Below, in pieces: positions 8,541 to 18,158 of a stretch of 64,000 nt of DNA. The notes under the pieces were generated by a model that did not search any database, had not been told where the DNA came from, and saw only the letters and a list, made by a program, of their open reading frames with translations. The stretch's first letter is position 1. Each line of letters begins with the position of its first letter. The DNA is from Opitutaceae bacterium (GTDB taxonomy: Bacteria > Verrucomicrobiota > Verrucomicrobiia > Opitutales > Opitutaceae). Both the position numbers and the translations under genes were made by a program. The DNA is taken from contig JADJTK010000012.1 in assembly GCA_016711225.1 (NCBI GenBank), forward strand, positions 114,543 through 178,542. Direction: 5' to 3'.

Positions 8541-11033
8541 ATGCTCGCTTCTACCCTAGAGCGACTCATCCGCAGCCTGCGCCCCAGCCGGGATTTGCCG
8601 CTTCGTGTCCAGGTCTTCCGATTGGTCTGCGTGACCGTTGCGGTGCTATGCCTAGGGGTTGTCGTCCCGGCGAACCTGTTCCAGAACCTGCCACCGCAGA
8701 TCAATTTCGGCGTCGCCCTTTTCGGCCTGGTCGGCGCCTCCTTCCACTTCGCCTCGTGCCGAGGCCGGCACCATGTCGCCGCCCTTCTGCTTGTCGCCGT
8801 GGTGCTGTTGGATGTGATCTGGTTCTGGAACGCGGGTTCCCAGGGCAGCCTCACCTACTTCTACTTCCCCGTCCTCCTCTATATTCTTGGTCTGTTCCGT
8901 GGCCGTACACAATGGATACTGACTCTCGGCCTCGTCCTTAATGTCGTGGCGCTCTTCGCCCTCGAGAGCCTGTTCCCCGATTGGGTCACTCCCTTCCAGA
9001 GTGCGACCGACCGCTTGATCGATCACGTGACGGGGATCTTCTGCAGTATTGCCACCGCCGCCGCCATCTCCACCGCGATTCTCACCGCCTACGACCGCGA
9101 ACAGGAGCACATCAAACAAATCGCCACGCGGCTTTTCACCAGCGAACAGACCTACCGCGAGATCTTCAACTCCACCAGCGACGCGCTCTTCATCTACGAC
9201 GTCGACGGTCACTTGCTCGATCTCAACGACCGGGCCTGCGCCCTGTTCGGGGTCGACCGGCAGACCGGCCTCACCCTGTCGATCGCCGACCGGAGCCTTG
9301 GGACCAGCCCGTACTCCCCGACTGAGATCGAAACGAGGCTGGCGCAGGCCCGGGCCGGCCAGACCCCGGTCTTCGAGTGGCGCAGCCGGCGCCACGATGG
9401 CACGCTGTTTTGGTCGGAGGTTGCCTTGCGGGCGTGCCAGATCGGCGGCCAACCGCGGGTGATCAGCTCCATTCGCGACATCTCCGACCGCAAGGAAGCC
9501 GAGGAGGCAACCCGCAAGAACGAGGAGCGATTGCGGCTGGCCTTGACCGCCTCCGCGCAGGGTTGGTTCGAGATGAACATCCAGTCCGGCCTCGGGGTTT
9601 CGAGCCCGGAGTACCTGCGCATCATCGGTGAGGACCCGGCCACGTTTCGCACCACTGTGCAGAACTGGATCCAGGAGATTCATCCGGAGGATCGGGCAGG
9701 GGTGGTCCAATCCTACAACGAGTGCGCCGCCACCGGCGAGACGCGCACCAGCGATTACCGTCGCCGAACAAGATCCGGTGCCTGGAAATGGATCCGCTCG
9801 GTCGGAAAAGTCGTCGAATACGATGATGCCGGCAGGCCGTTGCGGATGTGCGGTACCCATACCGATATCACCGAGCGCAAGGATCTGGAGTTGCGCCTCC
9901 AGCAAAGCCAGCGTCTGGAGGCGGTCGGCACGCTGGCCAGCGGCGTGGCACACGATCTCAACAACATCCTCACGCCGCTGTTGCTGGCCATCAATCTCCT
10001 GCGCGACAAGCTAACCGCGCCGGAGGACCTCGAACTCGTCGCCATGCTCGAATCCGGAGGCAAGCGCGGAACCGGCATCGTCAGGCAATTGGCGGCTTTC
10101 GGCGGCGGGCCGACCAAACACCTGGAACCGGTCGCACCCGCGGATCTGCTGCGCGAAACCGCCCAACTCCTCTGTCCCACCCTGCCAAACACAATCACTG
10201 TGGTGGTTCCAACAGCCTTCCCTCCCGGCAGCGTACTGGCCAACCCGACCCAACTGCACCAGGTGCTCATGAACCTGTGCGTGAATGCCCGCGACGCGAT
10301 GCCGGACGGAGGAACACTCACCCTGGGGATCGACCGCATCGACCTGCTTCCCGCCGCACCGGAGCAGACCAACGCCCCTGCCGGCGGGCCCTATCTGGTC
10401 ATGGCCGTGACCGACACCGGCCACGGCATCTCCCAGGAGAATCTGGATCGCATCTTCGATCCATTCTTCACGACAAAGGCGGTGGGGCGGGGCACAGGTC
10501 TCGGCCTCGCTTCGGTACACGGCATCGTGAAGTCACACGGCGGATTCGTCCGGGTGGAAAGCGCTCCAGGCCGGGGTGCCACCTTCAGGGTGTTCCTGCC
10601 CGCGATCCCCGACTTGCCGCCAAAAGCCGCCGCCCCGACTCCCCAGGCCGCACCCACTCGGTCCGGCCGCGGTGAGTGTATTCTGGTGGTCGACGACGAG
10701 GAGACCGTCCGCAAGGTCACCCTCCGCCGTTTGGAACGAGAGGGCTATCGCGTATTGGTCGCCGACAACGGTGCGGAGGCCCTCCGGGTACTGCGAGCCC
10801 ATGCGGCAGAGGTCCGGGTGGTGATCACCGACTTTCTGATGCCTGAAATGGATGGTCCTACCCTGGCCCCCCTGCTGCGGGAAATCGCCCCAAGCCTCAA
10901 AGTCATCGGAGTCTCCGGCAACGACCAGACCTCGCGCGCGGCGGAACTCAAGCAACTGGGTTTCGCCGAGATCCTCGCCAAGCCGTACGAAGGTGACGCG
11001 CTCCTTCAGGCTGTACGCCGCCAACTGGGATAG
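8541..11033 (+). CDS. Membrane hybrid sensor histidine kinase with two PAS domains
   Basis: A protein of about 830 residues: five or six membrane helices (about 20-190), a PAS domain (about 205-320), a second PAS/PAC domain (about 330-450), a histidine phospho-acceptor box ASGVAHDLNNILTP, an ATPase domain (N-box LMNLCVNARDAMP, G-boxes DTGHGIS and GRGTGLGLASV) and a C-terminal receiver (VVDDEE, phospho-acceptor Asp in VITDFLMPEMDG). The ATG at 8541 was preferred over TTG 8505. It follows hypF by 94 bases on the same strand, so it may be co-transcribed with the maturation genes. No DNA-binding response regulator is nearby, and a role in hydrogen control is only a guess. Confidence 0.88.
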   Translation: MLASTLERLIRSLRPSRDLPLRVQVFRLVCVTVAVLCLGVVVPANLFQNLPPQINFGVALFGLVGASFHFASCRGRHHVAALLLVAVVLLDVIWFWNAGSQGSLTYFYFPVLLYILGLFRGRTQWILTLGLVLNVVALFALESLFPDWVTPFQSATDRLIDHVTGIFCSIATAAAISTAILTAYDREQEHIKQIATRLFTSEQTYREIFNSTSDALFIYDVDGHLLDLNDRACALFGVDRQTGLTLSIADRSLGTSPYSPTEIETRLAQARAGQTPVFEWRSRRHDGTLFWSEVALRACQIGGQPRVISSIRDISDRKEAEEATRKNEERLRLALTASAQGWFEMNIQSGLGVSSPEYLRIIGEDPATFRTTVQNWIQEIHPEDRAGVVQSYNECAATGETRTSDYRRRTRSGAWKWIRSVGKVVEYDDAGRPLRMCGTHTDITERKDLELRLQQSQRLEAVGTLASGVAHDLNNILTPLLLAINLLRDKLTAPEDLELVAMLESGGKRGTGIVRQLAAFGGGPTKHLEPVAPADLLRETAQLLCPTLPNTITVVVPTAFPPGSVLANPTQLHQVLMNLCVNARDAMPDGGTLTLGIDRIDLLPAAPEQTNAPAGGPYLVMAVTDTGHGISQENLDRIFDPFFTTKAVGRGTGLGLASVHGIVKSHGGFVRVESAPGRGATFRVFLPAIPDLPPKAAAPTPQAAPTRSGRGECILVVDDEETVRKVTLRRLEREGYRVLVADNGAEALRVLRAHAAEVRVVITDFLMPEMDGPTLAPLLREIAPSLKVIGVSGNDQTSRAAELKQLGFAEILAKPYEGDALLQAVRRQLG

Positions 11034-11449
11034 CGGTCGCCAGTGACCGTTGCACGAAGGAGACTCAGGATCACACCACCTCCTGCGTCCTGCGACGGTG
11101 AACGCAACCGCAGCGGACCCGGCCGACGACGCCACCACTGCATGGACCCTATCGCGCAGCCGCCTCGGCCACCCCGCGGCCTCACACGATCCGAGCGGGC
11201 TATGGTGCCCCCGGTCCGTTGGCTTGGCCCGCATCCCCGTGGCATCATGACCCGTGCGCTCTTCATCCACCAACGGGTACGCCCGGAGGACCGCCAGCGC
11301 GGCAACCGGAAGGCTGCGACCTCGCCCACCGGCCCATCGCCAACCGGGGCGAAACCAATCGGGTCAATCACCGCCTTCTCCCGGAGTTCCATGCCCCGGC
11401 CACCACGGCGGAAATCCACCGATTTCCCGGTCCGGAGCTCGGTCTCCAA
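11034..11449. other. Gap without a recognisable gene
   Basis: About 415 bases between the sensor kinase and the hypB-like remnant. Short frames exist on both strands, but none shows a family signature, a ribosome binding site or even codon use. It may be the decayed end of the minus-strand hydrogenase operon. Confidence 0.4.
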
Positions 11450-12000
11450 CTACTGTCCCAGCTTTGTCTTGGCCGTGGAAATGGCTTCGAGGTGCTTGAG
11501 CCACGCGTCAAGGCCTTCGCCGGTGCGGGCGGAAAACTCGAGAATCGCCGCGGCGGGAGCGACCTGCGCGGCGGCGCGGGCGTGGGCGCAATCGAAACCG
11601 GCGGGCTCGGCGGGGTCGGTTATCGAGAGCACGACCGACTGCGCACCGTGGAAAATGGGCAAAATTCGAGGGGCCCGTTCTCTCCTTCGGTGGAGGCGAG
11701 CAGCACGATGCGATGGTCCTCGCCGAGCTCGAACGAGGCGGGGGAAACAAGGTTGCCGACATTTCCGATGAACAGCAGGCGGGGGCCCGTGCGGCAACGT
11801 CTCCAGCGCGGCGGCGACCATGCGCGCGTCAAGATAACGAGCTGTTCCGGTGGCAATTTGCATCACAGGCGCCGGAGGGGCGCAGCGCCTCGGCGTCCGC
11901 CTGGGTCTAGCGGGCGGCGCAGGACGGTCGTCTTGCCGGCACCGGGCGAAGAGATGAGGTTGAGGGCAAGATCTTCAGCTGGAGGAGGGAGTGACGCTGC
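11450..12000 (-). pseudogene. Degenerate second HypB-like GTPase
   Basis: Pieces of a HypB paralogue lie in several frames of the minus strand: the P-loop LISSPGAGKTTVL near 11960, LDARMVAAALE near 11815, LLFIGNVGNLVSPASFELGE near 11750, and the C-terminal FSARTGEGLDAWLKHLE near 11500. Compared with HypB at 5016-5780, about 20 residues including the GDLET segment are missing, and the metal motif CCHLD is replaced by TARYLD. Several frameshifts would be needed to read it through. Some may be sequence errors, but the internal loss and the missing metal ligands point to true decay. It is the last gene of the operon that begins at 16078. Confidence 0.7.
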
Positions 12001-12320
12001 AGAGAAGAAGATCCCGGCTGGCGTGCAGAAGTCGCAGGGGACCTCCGCAACGGGGACAGACAAACTCGAGGCGGCCGTGGTCAAGTTCGCCACAGGAACC
12101 GCAGTCGAAACGTGCCGGTTCGGTTTCGAACACGAGTGCGGCGCCTTCGGCTACCGTCCCGGCCCCAAGTGCGGAGAAGGCGAACTCCAGCGCCTCGGGG
12201 GCCACTCCGGAGAGCAAACCCACCCGCAACCGTACTTCCCTCAACCCGGGACCAGCCGCGCTGCGCGGCGAGGGTCGCGAGCTGGCCCAGGAGCGCCTCG
12301 CAGATGACGGCTTCGTGCAT
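11975..12320 (-). CDS. Second HypA-like nickel chaperone, one frameshift
   Basis: The conserved start MHEAVICEALLGQLATL begins at ATG 12320. The frame breaks near 12246, and the rest continues in another frame as REVRLRVGLLSGVAPEALEF, then the zinc pairs CGSC and CPRC, and stops at 11975. Rejoined, it is about 115 residues, the normal HypA length, with His2 and both CxxC pairs present. A single indel next to a CCCGGG run explains the break, so a sequence error is likely. It starts 7 bases after the HAF-repeat gene and belongs to the same minus-strand operon. Confidence 0.75.
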
Positions 12321-12327
12321 CGACGTG

Positions 12328-13640
12328 TCAGGGTCCGGCGCGCACGACGAGACGGTAGAAACAGGCGGGGGCGTCAATAGTGGTGTCGATGGACTGCTCT
12401 AGACCGTCGCCGGCAATCAAGGGGCCGAGGTCGGTCCAGGGAACGCGCGCAAGATCGGTGGTCTGCTGTACTTGGTAGATGAAGCCGGCGTCGGTAGGAA
12501 AGCGCAGGCTCACGGCGTTGGCGGCGAGTTGAATCTGCACGGCCGGAGTCGGCAGGTTGGCGAGCAGGGCGCGCAGGCCGGTGAGGCGCCAGAGAACCTG
12601 GGTCTGGTCGGGCGCGATGGCGTCGCCTGCGATGGTGTCTCCATCCTCAGAGAGGACCGGGCGACAGTAGGTAAAGCGGTAGTTGTCGAGTGGAGACCAG
12701 GCGGCGCGGGCGATGGCGGAGAGGCTGCGAACCCCGCGGGTGGGCTCCCAGACAAAGACCTCCCCGTCGACCGCGGAGGTGCCGAGCCCCACGACGATGG
12801 TGCCGTCGCCGCTGACCGCCGTGGCGGACGATAGAAACGCCCCTCCAGGCAGGTCGCCGAGTGCGACCATGCCAGTGCCGGTCGTCCAACGGAAGGCTTC
12901 GATTCCCAAAGCGGAGTGCGAGCGCCCCACCACAACCGAGCCGTTCGCGGAGACGGCGAGCGCCTCGGAGAAGGTCCGCCCGCCGGCGAGATCACCGAGC
13001 GAGACCATCGCGCCGCTGGAGGGTGCCCGAAAAGCAACGACACCGGCGGCCGTGGTCGCCCAGCCGACGATGGTGCTGCCATCAGCCGAGATGCGCGTGG
13101 CCTCGGAATGCGTGACACCGCCAGCCAAATCGCCGAGGGAAGTGCCGGTGCCAGAGGCCGTGGACCACCGGGTGGCGGTGCCGTAGGCGGTGGCATTGTC
13201 CGACGTGGCGTTGCGACCGACAGCGGTGGCACCGTCGCGGCTCACGTCAAGGGCGACGGCGTTGACCAACGAAGCGAGCGTTCGCGGGGCGCCGTTGACC
13301 CAGCAGGCGGCGCGACCGGAGGAGTTGAAGCGCCAGCCGGCGAGCACGGTACCGCTGGCCGAGACGCCCCCAGGCCCCCGGCGGCGGCCGGAGTCGTCGA
13401 CGTATCTAGCCGTTGGGCACCGGAGGCCGGCGTCCATTTGACGGCCTGAGGTCCCCAGGAGGCAAGGGACCAGCCGGCGGCGGCGACCGTGGCGCCATCG
13501 GCGGAGATGGCGCCGATCTGGCCCATCCCGACGAAGTCACCTGAGGCGGGAAGAACTTCGAAGGTCGCGGCCGAAAGGCCGGAGGTGAACACTGCGGCGA
13601 GCAAGCCGCCGCGGAGAGCGAAGCGGAGAGGGAAGTTCAT
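12328..13640 (-). CDS. Secreted HAF-repeat protein in the hydrogenase operon (one frameshift)
   Basis: The gene starts at ATG 13640, overlapping the stop of the hydrogenase small subunit as ATGA, which suggests translational coupling. The N-terminus has a signal peptide (MNFPLRFALRGGLLAAVF, cleavage near ALSA-like SGLSAA). At least three HAF-type repeats follow, of the form SLGDLAGG..SEA..ISADGSTIVG, usually modelled as a propeller-like extracellular fold. The C-terminus, with an IYQVQQTTDL element and a FYRL ending, resembles domains common on secreted verrucomicrobial proteins. Near 13385 the frame shifts once; joining both frames gives about 437 residues. Its role beside a periplasmic hydrogenase is unknown. 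Confidence 0.8.
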
Positions 13641-14548
13641 TGGGCGACGGGCCAATGGTGGAAGCTGGATTTGCCAAAATTTGCCGAGGTGCAGCCGATG
13701 CAGGGCGCGTGGGATTGGAGACAGCTCGTGGCAACCCCATTCCAGCCGCGGGAGACGCAGTCGGCGTAGGTGGAAGGGCCCTGCAGCCGTATTCCTCCAT
13801 GCAACCCGGGGACCGGAAGGGCTGGCGTCCTCCATTTCCTGCAACGGCACATGCTGTGCACGGTCTTGCTGAAAAACTTCAACGGTCGGAGCTGGCTGTC
13901 GAGCGGCGGCACGCCGTACTGGATGAGGTGCACGAGGGTGCCGATCATCCAGTCGGGATGGGGTGGGCACCCGGGAACGCGTACAAAGGGTTTCGCGACG
14001 CCCTTGGACTGGGGGAACGTGATCGAGTCGACGGCACCAGTTGGGTTGTTCGGCGCAGCCGGGATGCCACCGAAGGCAGCACAGCTACCCACCGCTACGA
14101 CGTGGGTGGCGGCTTGGGCAGCACGCAGGAGGTGATCGCCGAAGTTCTCGCCGCCAAAGCGGCACGCACTGGGGATGGTGGTGGGCACGGCGCCCTCCGT
14201 CACGAGCACGTAGCCCCCCCGGGCAATCGTGTCGTCGACCAATTCGACGGCAGGCGCGCCCTGGATGGTCGAGAGCGTCTGGTGAAACTGGAGCGAGAGA
14301 TGCCGGGTGAGCACGGAGAGCGGCAGCACCGGGTAGCTGTTGAGCAGGGAAATGGAGCAACCGGAGCAGTTCGAGCCCTCGAGCCAGAGCACGGGCACGC
14401 GCCCCGTCGAGAGCGCCTCGAGCGAAGCGGCTAACGAGGGCAACGCAGTGCTGCTCAAACCCCATAAAGCGGCGACACGGCCGGCCAAGGAGAGGAAGTC
14501 ACGCCGGGACATGCCGGCGGAAGAGTCGGAGTGGGCGGTGGAGGGCAT
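13637..14548 (-). CDS. [NiFe]-hydrogenase small subunit, soluble periplasmic type (copy 2)
   Basis: About 303 residues with a Tat motif (MSRRDFLSLAG near residue 13). The proximal cluster is of the ordinary four-cysteine kind (SNCSGCSIS, VGSCAAFGG, PGCPPHPDW), so O2 tolerance is not expected. No C-terminal anchor helix is present. As read, the region before GPSTYADC lacks two expected cluster cysteines. One extra C near 13807 and one missing G near 13778 would restore GCMEEYGCRGPSTYADC, which matches GCLFRLGCAGP in copy 3. The published frame is therefore probably wrong for about ten residues. It starts 13 bases after the large subunit and overlaps the HAF gene by ATGA. Confidence 0.9.
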   Translation of the reverse strand: MPSTAHSDSSAGMSRRDFLSLAGRVAALWGLSSTALPSLAASLEALSTGRVPVLWLEGSNCSGCSISLLNSYPVLPLSVLTRHLSLQFHQTLSTIQGAPAVELVDDTIARGGYVLVTEGAVPTTIPSACRFGGENFGDHLLRAAQAATHVVAVGSCAAFGGIPAAPNNPTGAVDSITFPQSKGVAKPFVRVPGCPPHPDWMIGTLVHLIQYGVPPLDSQLRPLKFFSKTVHSMCRCRKWRTPALPVPGLHGGIRLQGPSTYADCVSRGWNGVATSCLQSHAPCIGCTSANFGKSSFHHWPVAQ

Positions 14549-14561
14549 GGCGGGGCGGGGC

Positions 14562-16078
14562 TCAGTGGACGGCGCAGGAGAGGCAAGGATCGAAGGAGCG
14601 GACGACGCGCACGGTCTCGACGGGCGCGGCTGAGTTGGCGACGGGGGTGCCGACGAGCGCCTGTTCCATCGCCCCGGGTTGGCCGCGATCGTCACGCGGT
14701 GAGGCGTTCCAGGTAGTGGGTACGACGCACTGGTAGCGGGAGATGAGGCCGCCGCTCACTTGCATCCAGTGACCGAGGGCGCCGCGAGCCGCCTCGGTCA
14801 GGCCGATGCCCTGGCAGGAGGAAGGCACGGTGAACGGGGTGAATGCGATGGCATCGGCGGTGAGCTGCTCGATCCACTGTTGGCAGCGGTCGGCGATGAC
14901 CTTGGTCTCGATGGCGCGGGCGGCGTGGCGGCCCATCACCGAGTTGAGCTCGGGGAGCGTGCGGCCGGTCGCCTGGAGGAGCGCATCCACCTGGGCGGTG
15001 AGCGCAAGGTTGGTGCCGCGCTGGTAGGCGATGAGCACGCGGGCCAGGGGGCCGACTTCCATCACGCGGCCGTCATAGCGCGGGGCCTTGATCCAAGAGT
15101 AGGCGCCGGCTTTGTCAGGCGCGGGAGTAGTGTCACCGGTCAACGGATGCTTCCCGGAAGCCGACGAGAACCAGGAGCAGCCCACGTCCTCGGTAATGCG
15201 GTTCTGGTCGAGCGCGCTGTACACGCCGCCGGTGAGCACACCGGAAGGGAGGAGCTTGGTCGTGCCGGCGGCGTCCTCGTGGAAGACACCAAAGGCGAGG
15301 TAATTGCCGGGCCCGGCGCCGATATTGTAGTAAGCGGAATACGCCGACGCCACGGCGAGCACGTCGGGGATGTAGCAGCGTTCAATGAAGTCGCGCAGGC
15401 GCTGGATGAGTGCGAGGCAGTCGGCGATGATCCGGCCGCCAACCCGGATGGTGGCACCGCCGGGGATGATGGAGGCGACGTGGGGCAACTTGCCGCCAAG
15501 CAGGGCGCCGAGCTTGGAAGCCTCGCTGCGCAGCCTGAGGCCTGGAGGTAGTGGCGGAGCGCGCCGAGGTTGAGTCCGAGATCGGCGGCGTAGTCGCCGT
15601 CCATGCGCGGGAGGAATGGCGCGGCGGGGTAATAGTTGGTGGAAGTCAGCTCGGACTGGACCCAGCCCTTCAGGTAGTTGAGCGCGGGGTCTCGTCCTTG
15701 ATATTCGAGCACCGCAGTCACGTCGATGAAGTCGATCGCCGAGAGGGTGTAGAAGTGAAGGATGTTGGACTGGATGAAATTGGCCGCGGCGACGATGTTG
15801 CGAATGAGGCGTCCATTCGGAGGCGGAGTGATTCCGTAAGCAGCGTCCTGCGCGAGCACGGAGGCGATCGCGTGCTCGACGGGGCAAACGCCGCAGATGC
15901 GTTGGGTGATGTGCTGGGCGTCGAGCGGCTTACGTCCGCGGAGGATGGCCTCGAAGCCACGAAAGGATTCGCCGATCGACTCGGCAGAGGTCACGCGGCC
16001 CTGGTCCACCTGCACGCGGATGGAGAGGTGACCTTCGATGCGGGTGATGGGATCGATCAGAATGGATTGTGCGGCCAT
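14562..16078 (-). CDS. [NiFe]-hydrogenase large subunit, no C-terminal extension (copy 2, one frameshift)
   Basis: Starting at ATG 16078 (MAAQSILIDPITRIEGHL), the nickel motif ICGVCPVEHA holds Cys62 and Cys65. The frame breaks near 15535 after LRHYLQA and continues in another frame at LGALLGGKLPH. One missing base next to the AGGCCTCAGG stretch explains this. The last codons read DPCLSCAVH and then stop, so the protein ends at the histidine where other large subunits are cleaved. Rejoined, it has about 505 residues and closely parallels the large subunit at 16623-18137, which is transcribed divergently. It heads an operon of large subunit, small subunit, HAF protein, hypA-like and hypB-like genes. 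Confidence 0.9.
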
Positions 16079-16622
16079 GTGGGGTGTGGACGGGAATGTG
16101 GGTGTTTCCGATGCGGGTGTAGATTGTTCGCCGGACCGGGCAAGTACGGGACGCCGCAGACAATTGTGAAACTCACCTGTTCCCGCGGTTTCAAAGGCGG
16201 CGGGAAGAAAGATTCCGGCCGCCACGGCACTATCGAGGTACGGATCAACGGCGCCCTTCAGAACCGCGTGACGCAGGTCAAGCCACACGCCGCGCGCATC
16301 GGCCTGCACCTCGAAGGCGCTCCATACGAGCTGCGCAACGTGCGCCTCACCCCGCTCTCCTCCGAACGACCGCGTGCGGCCCCGACTGCCCCCGAAAGGC
16401 CCCCTCCCCTTGTCCGAAATGAGGGTCTTTCCCCTACATTTCGTTACGCTCCGGCCGATAGAACGCTCGCCGAAGCAACGCCGCAGGGCCTCACCGTCCC
16501 GCGGGCAGTTGTTGTCGGCCCGAGTCGATGGCTGCCGGAGAAGGAACGCGAACGCGCCTTCCCCATCGGGTGATTGGCCGAACCTCCGCTTCCTCCCGCC
16601 CTTTAGCTTGCCCGACTCGCCC
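16079..16622. promoter_or_regulatory. Divergent control region between two hydrogenase operons
   Basis: This 544-base gap must hold the promoters of both hydrogenase operons. A weak candidate for the plus-strand operon is TTGTCC (16410-16415) with TACATT (16435-16440), 19 bases apart. No clear sigma-54 site was seen. The middle is occupied by a DUF1080-like remnant. Confidence 0.35.
16207..16365 (+). pseudogene. Fragment resembling the C-terminus of a DUF1080 protein
   Basis: One plus-strand frame reads GTIEVRINGALQN and then GLHLEGAPYELRNVRLTPL. This matches the usual ending of DUF1080 (3-keto-disaccharide hydrolase-like, concanavalin-type fold) proteins, in which a GxIgLQ-EGxPxEFRNIRLxPL motif closes the domain. 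No start codon or N-terminal part is present, so it is a remnant left between the two hydrogenase operons. Confidence 0.5.
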
Positions 16623-18137
16623 ATGAAAGAGACGATCTCCGTCAGCCCCGTCACGCGCATCGAGGGACACCTTGGGGTCAAGATCGAGACCGACAACGGC
16701 CGGGTCACCAGCGCCCACGTCGTGGGCGAGATGTTCCGCGGCTTCGAGCAGATCCTGAGAGGGCGCGACCCGCTCGACGCCCAGCAGGTCACCCAGCGCA
16801 TCTGCGGCGTGTGCCCCGTGGAGCATGGCATCGCGTCTGTCCTCGCCCAAGACGCCGCCTACGGGATCACCCCGCCGACCAACGGCCGCATCCTGCGCAA
16901 CCTCGCCCAGGCAGCGAACTTCATCACCTCGCACATCACCCATTTCTACCTCCTGTCCGGACTCGATTTTGTCGATGTCGCCCAGGTCACCACCTACACC
17001 GGCGCCGACCCCGCACTGGTCGCACTGCGGGACTGGGCGAAGTCGGAGATCGCTAACAACACCGTCAACGCCGGCGGCCCCTTCCTCCCGCAGTTCCCCG
17101 CCCAACTCATCCGCGACCCCGTAATCAACCTGGGTGTCCTGCGCCACTACCTTGAAGCCATCGAAATCCGCCGCGACGGCCACAAGCTTGGCGCCCTCTT
17201 TCTCGGCAAACTCCCGCATGCGGCCGCGCTCATCCCTGGTGGAGTCACGGAAAAGGTGAGCGCCATCCTGATCGTCTCAGCCCGGGCGTTGCTCGCCCGG
17301 TTGCGCACCTTCATCGAGCAAGTGTACCTGCCCGATGTGATTACCGTGGCAGGCGCGTTTCCCGCCTACTTCGACTTGGGCCGAGGCCGCGGCGACTTCC
17401 TGTCCTTCGGAGTTTTCCCAGAGAACGACTCGGGCAGCTCACCCTTCCTGCCCGCCGGCGTGCTGATCGACGGCAAGCTCCAATCCCTCGACGTCCGTGC
17501 GATCACCGAGGACGTGCGCTATTCCTGGTATTCCTCGGCCTCGGGCCGGCGCCCCACCGAGGGCGAGACCGTGCCCGCGCCCGACAAGTCCGGTGCGTAT
17601 TCGTGGCTCAAAGCCCCGCGCTACGCCGGCCGCCCGCTCGAGGTAGGCCCGCTCGCCCGCTTGCTCGTCGCCTACCAGGACGGACGCAACACCACTGTGA
17701 AGTCCGCCGTCGACGGCCTGCTAAAGGCGATCGGCCGCGGCCCGGCCGACCTGAACTCCGTGCTCGGCCGCCACGCCACGCGCGCCCTCGAATCGAAACT
17801 CTTGGCCGACCGTTGCGCCGAGTGGCTCGACCAGCTCGTGCCCGACCAGCCCACCTCCTGCGACTTCACCATTCCGGCCACCGGCTCCGGCGTCGGCCTC
17901 ACCGAGGCTGCCCGCGGTGCGCTCGGTCACTGGATCGAGATCAAGGACCACAAGATCGCCAACTACCAGTGCGTCGTCCCCACCACCTGGAACTGCTCCC
18001 CCCGCGACGACCGCGACCAACCCGGCCCGATGGAGCAATCGCTCATCGGCACGCCCGTGGCTGATGCCAAGGCCCCCATCGAGGCGGCCCGAGTGATTCG
18101 TTCCTTCGATCCCTGCCTCGCCTGCGCGGTGCACTAA
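16623..18137 (+). CDS. [NiFe]-hydrogenase large subunit, no C-terminal extension (copy 3)
   Basis: An intact 504-residue catalytic subunit. The nickel ligands are Cys61 and Cys64 in RICGVCPVEHG, and Cys498 and Cys501 in DPCLACAVH, which are the final residues of the protein. Normally a peptide after this histidine is cut by a maturation protease. Its absence is known from regulatory (H2-sensing) hydrogenases such as HoxC/HupV, but those are cytoplasmic, whereas the partner here carries a Tat signal. The gene is paralogous to copy 2 and lies upstream of its small subunit (gap 21 bases), the reverse of hupSL. Confidence 0.95.
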   Translation: MKETISVSPVTRIEGHLGVKIETDNGRVTSAHVVGEMFRGFEQILRGRDPLDAQQVTQRICGVCPVEHGIASVLAQDAAYGITPPTNGRILRNLAQAANFITSHITHFYLLSGLDFVDVAQVTTYTGADPALVALRDWAKSEIANNTVNAGGPFLPQFPAQLIRDPVINLGVLRHYLEAIEIRRDGHKLGALFLGKLPHAAALIPGGVTEKVSAILIVSARALLARLRTFIEQVYLPDVITVAGAFPAYFDLGRGRGDFLSFGVFPENDSGSSPFLPAGVLIDGKLQSLDVRAITEDVRYSWYSSASGRRPTEGETVPAPDKSGAYSWLKAPRYAGRPLEVGPLARLLVAYQDGRNTTVKSAVDGLLKAIGRGPADLNSVLGRHATRALESKLLADRCAEWLDQLVPDQPTSCDFTIPATGSGVGLTEAARGALGHWIEIKDHKIANYQCVVPTTWNCSPRDDRDQPGPMEQSLIGTPVADAKAPIEAARVIRSFDPCLACAVH

Positions 18138-18158
18138 ACAATTTCCCCAAGTCCGCCC

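Noticed and set aside
14562..14590. Possible selenocysteine at the large-subunit nickel site
   Set aside because: Both positions in DPCLSCAVH are normal TGC codons and the TGA is the true stop after His.
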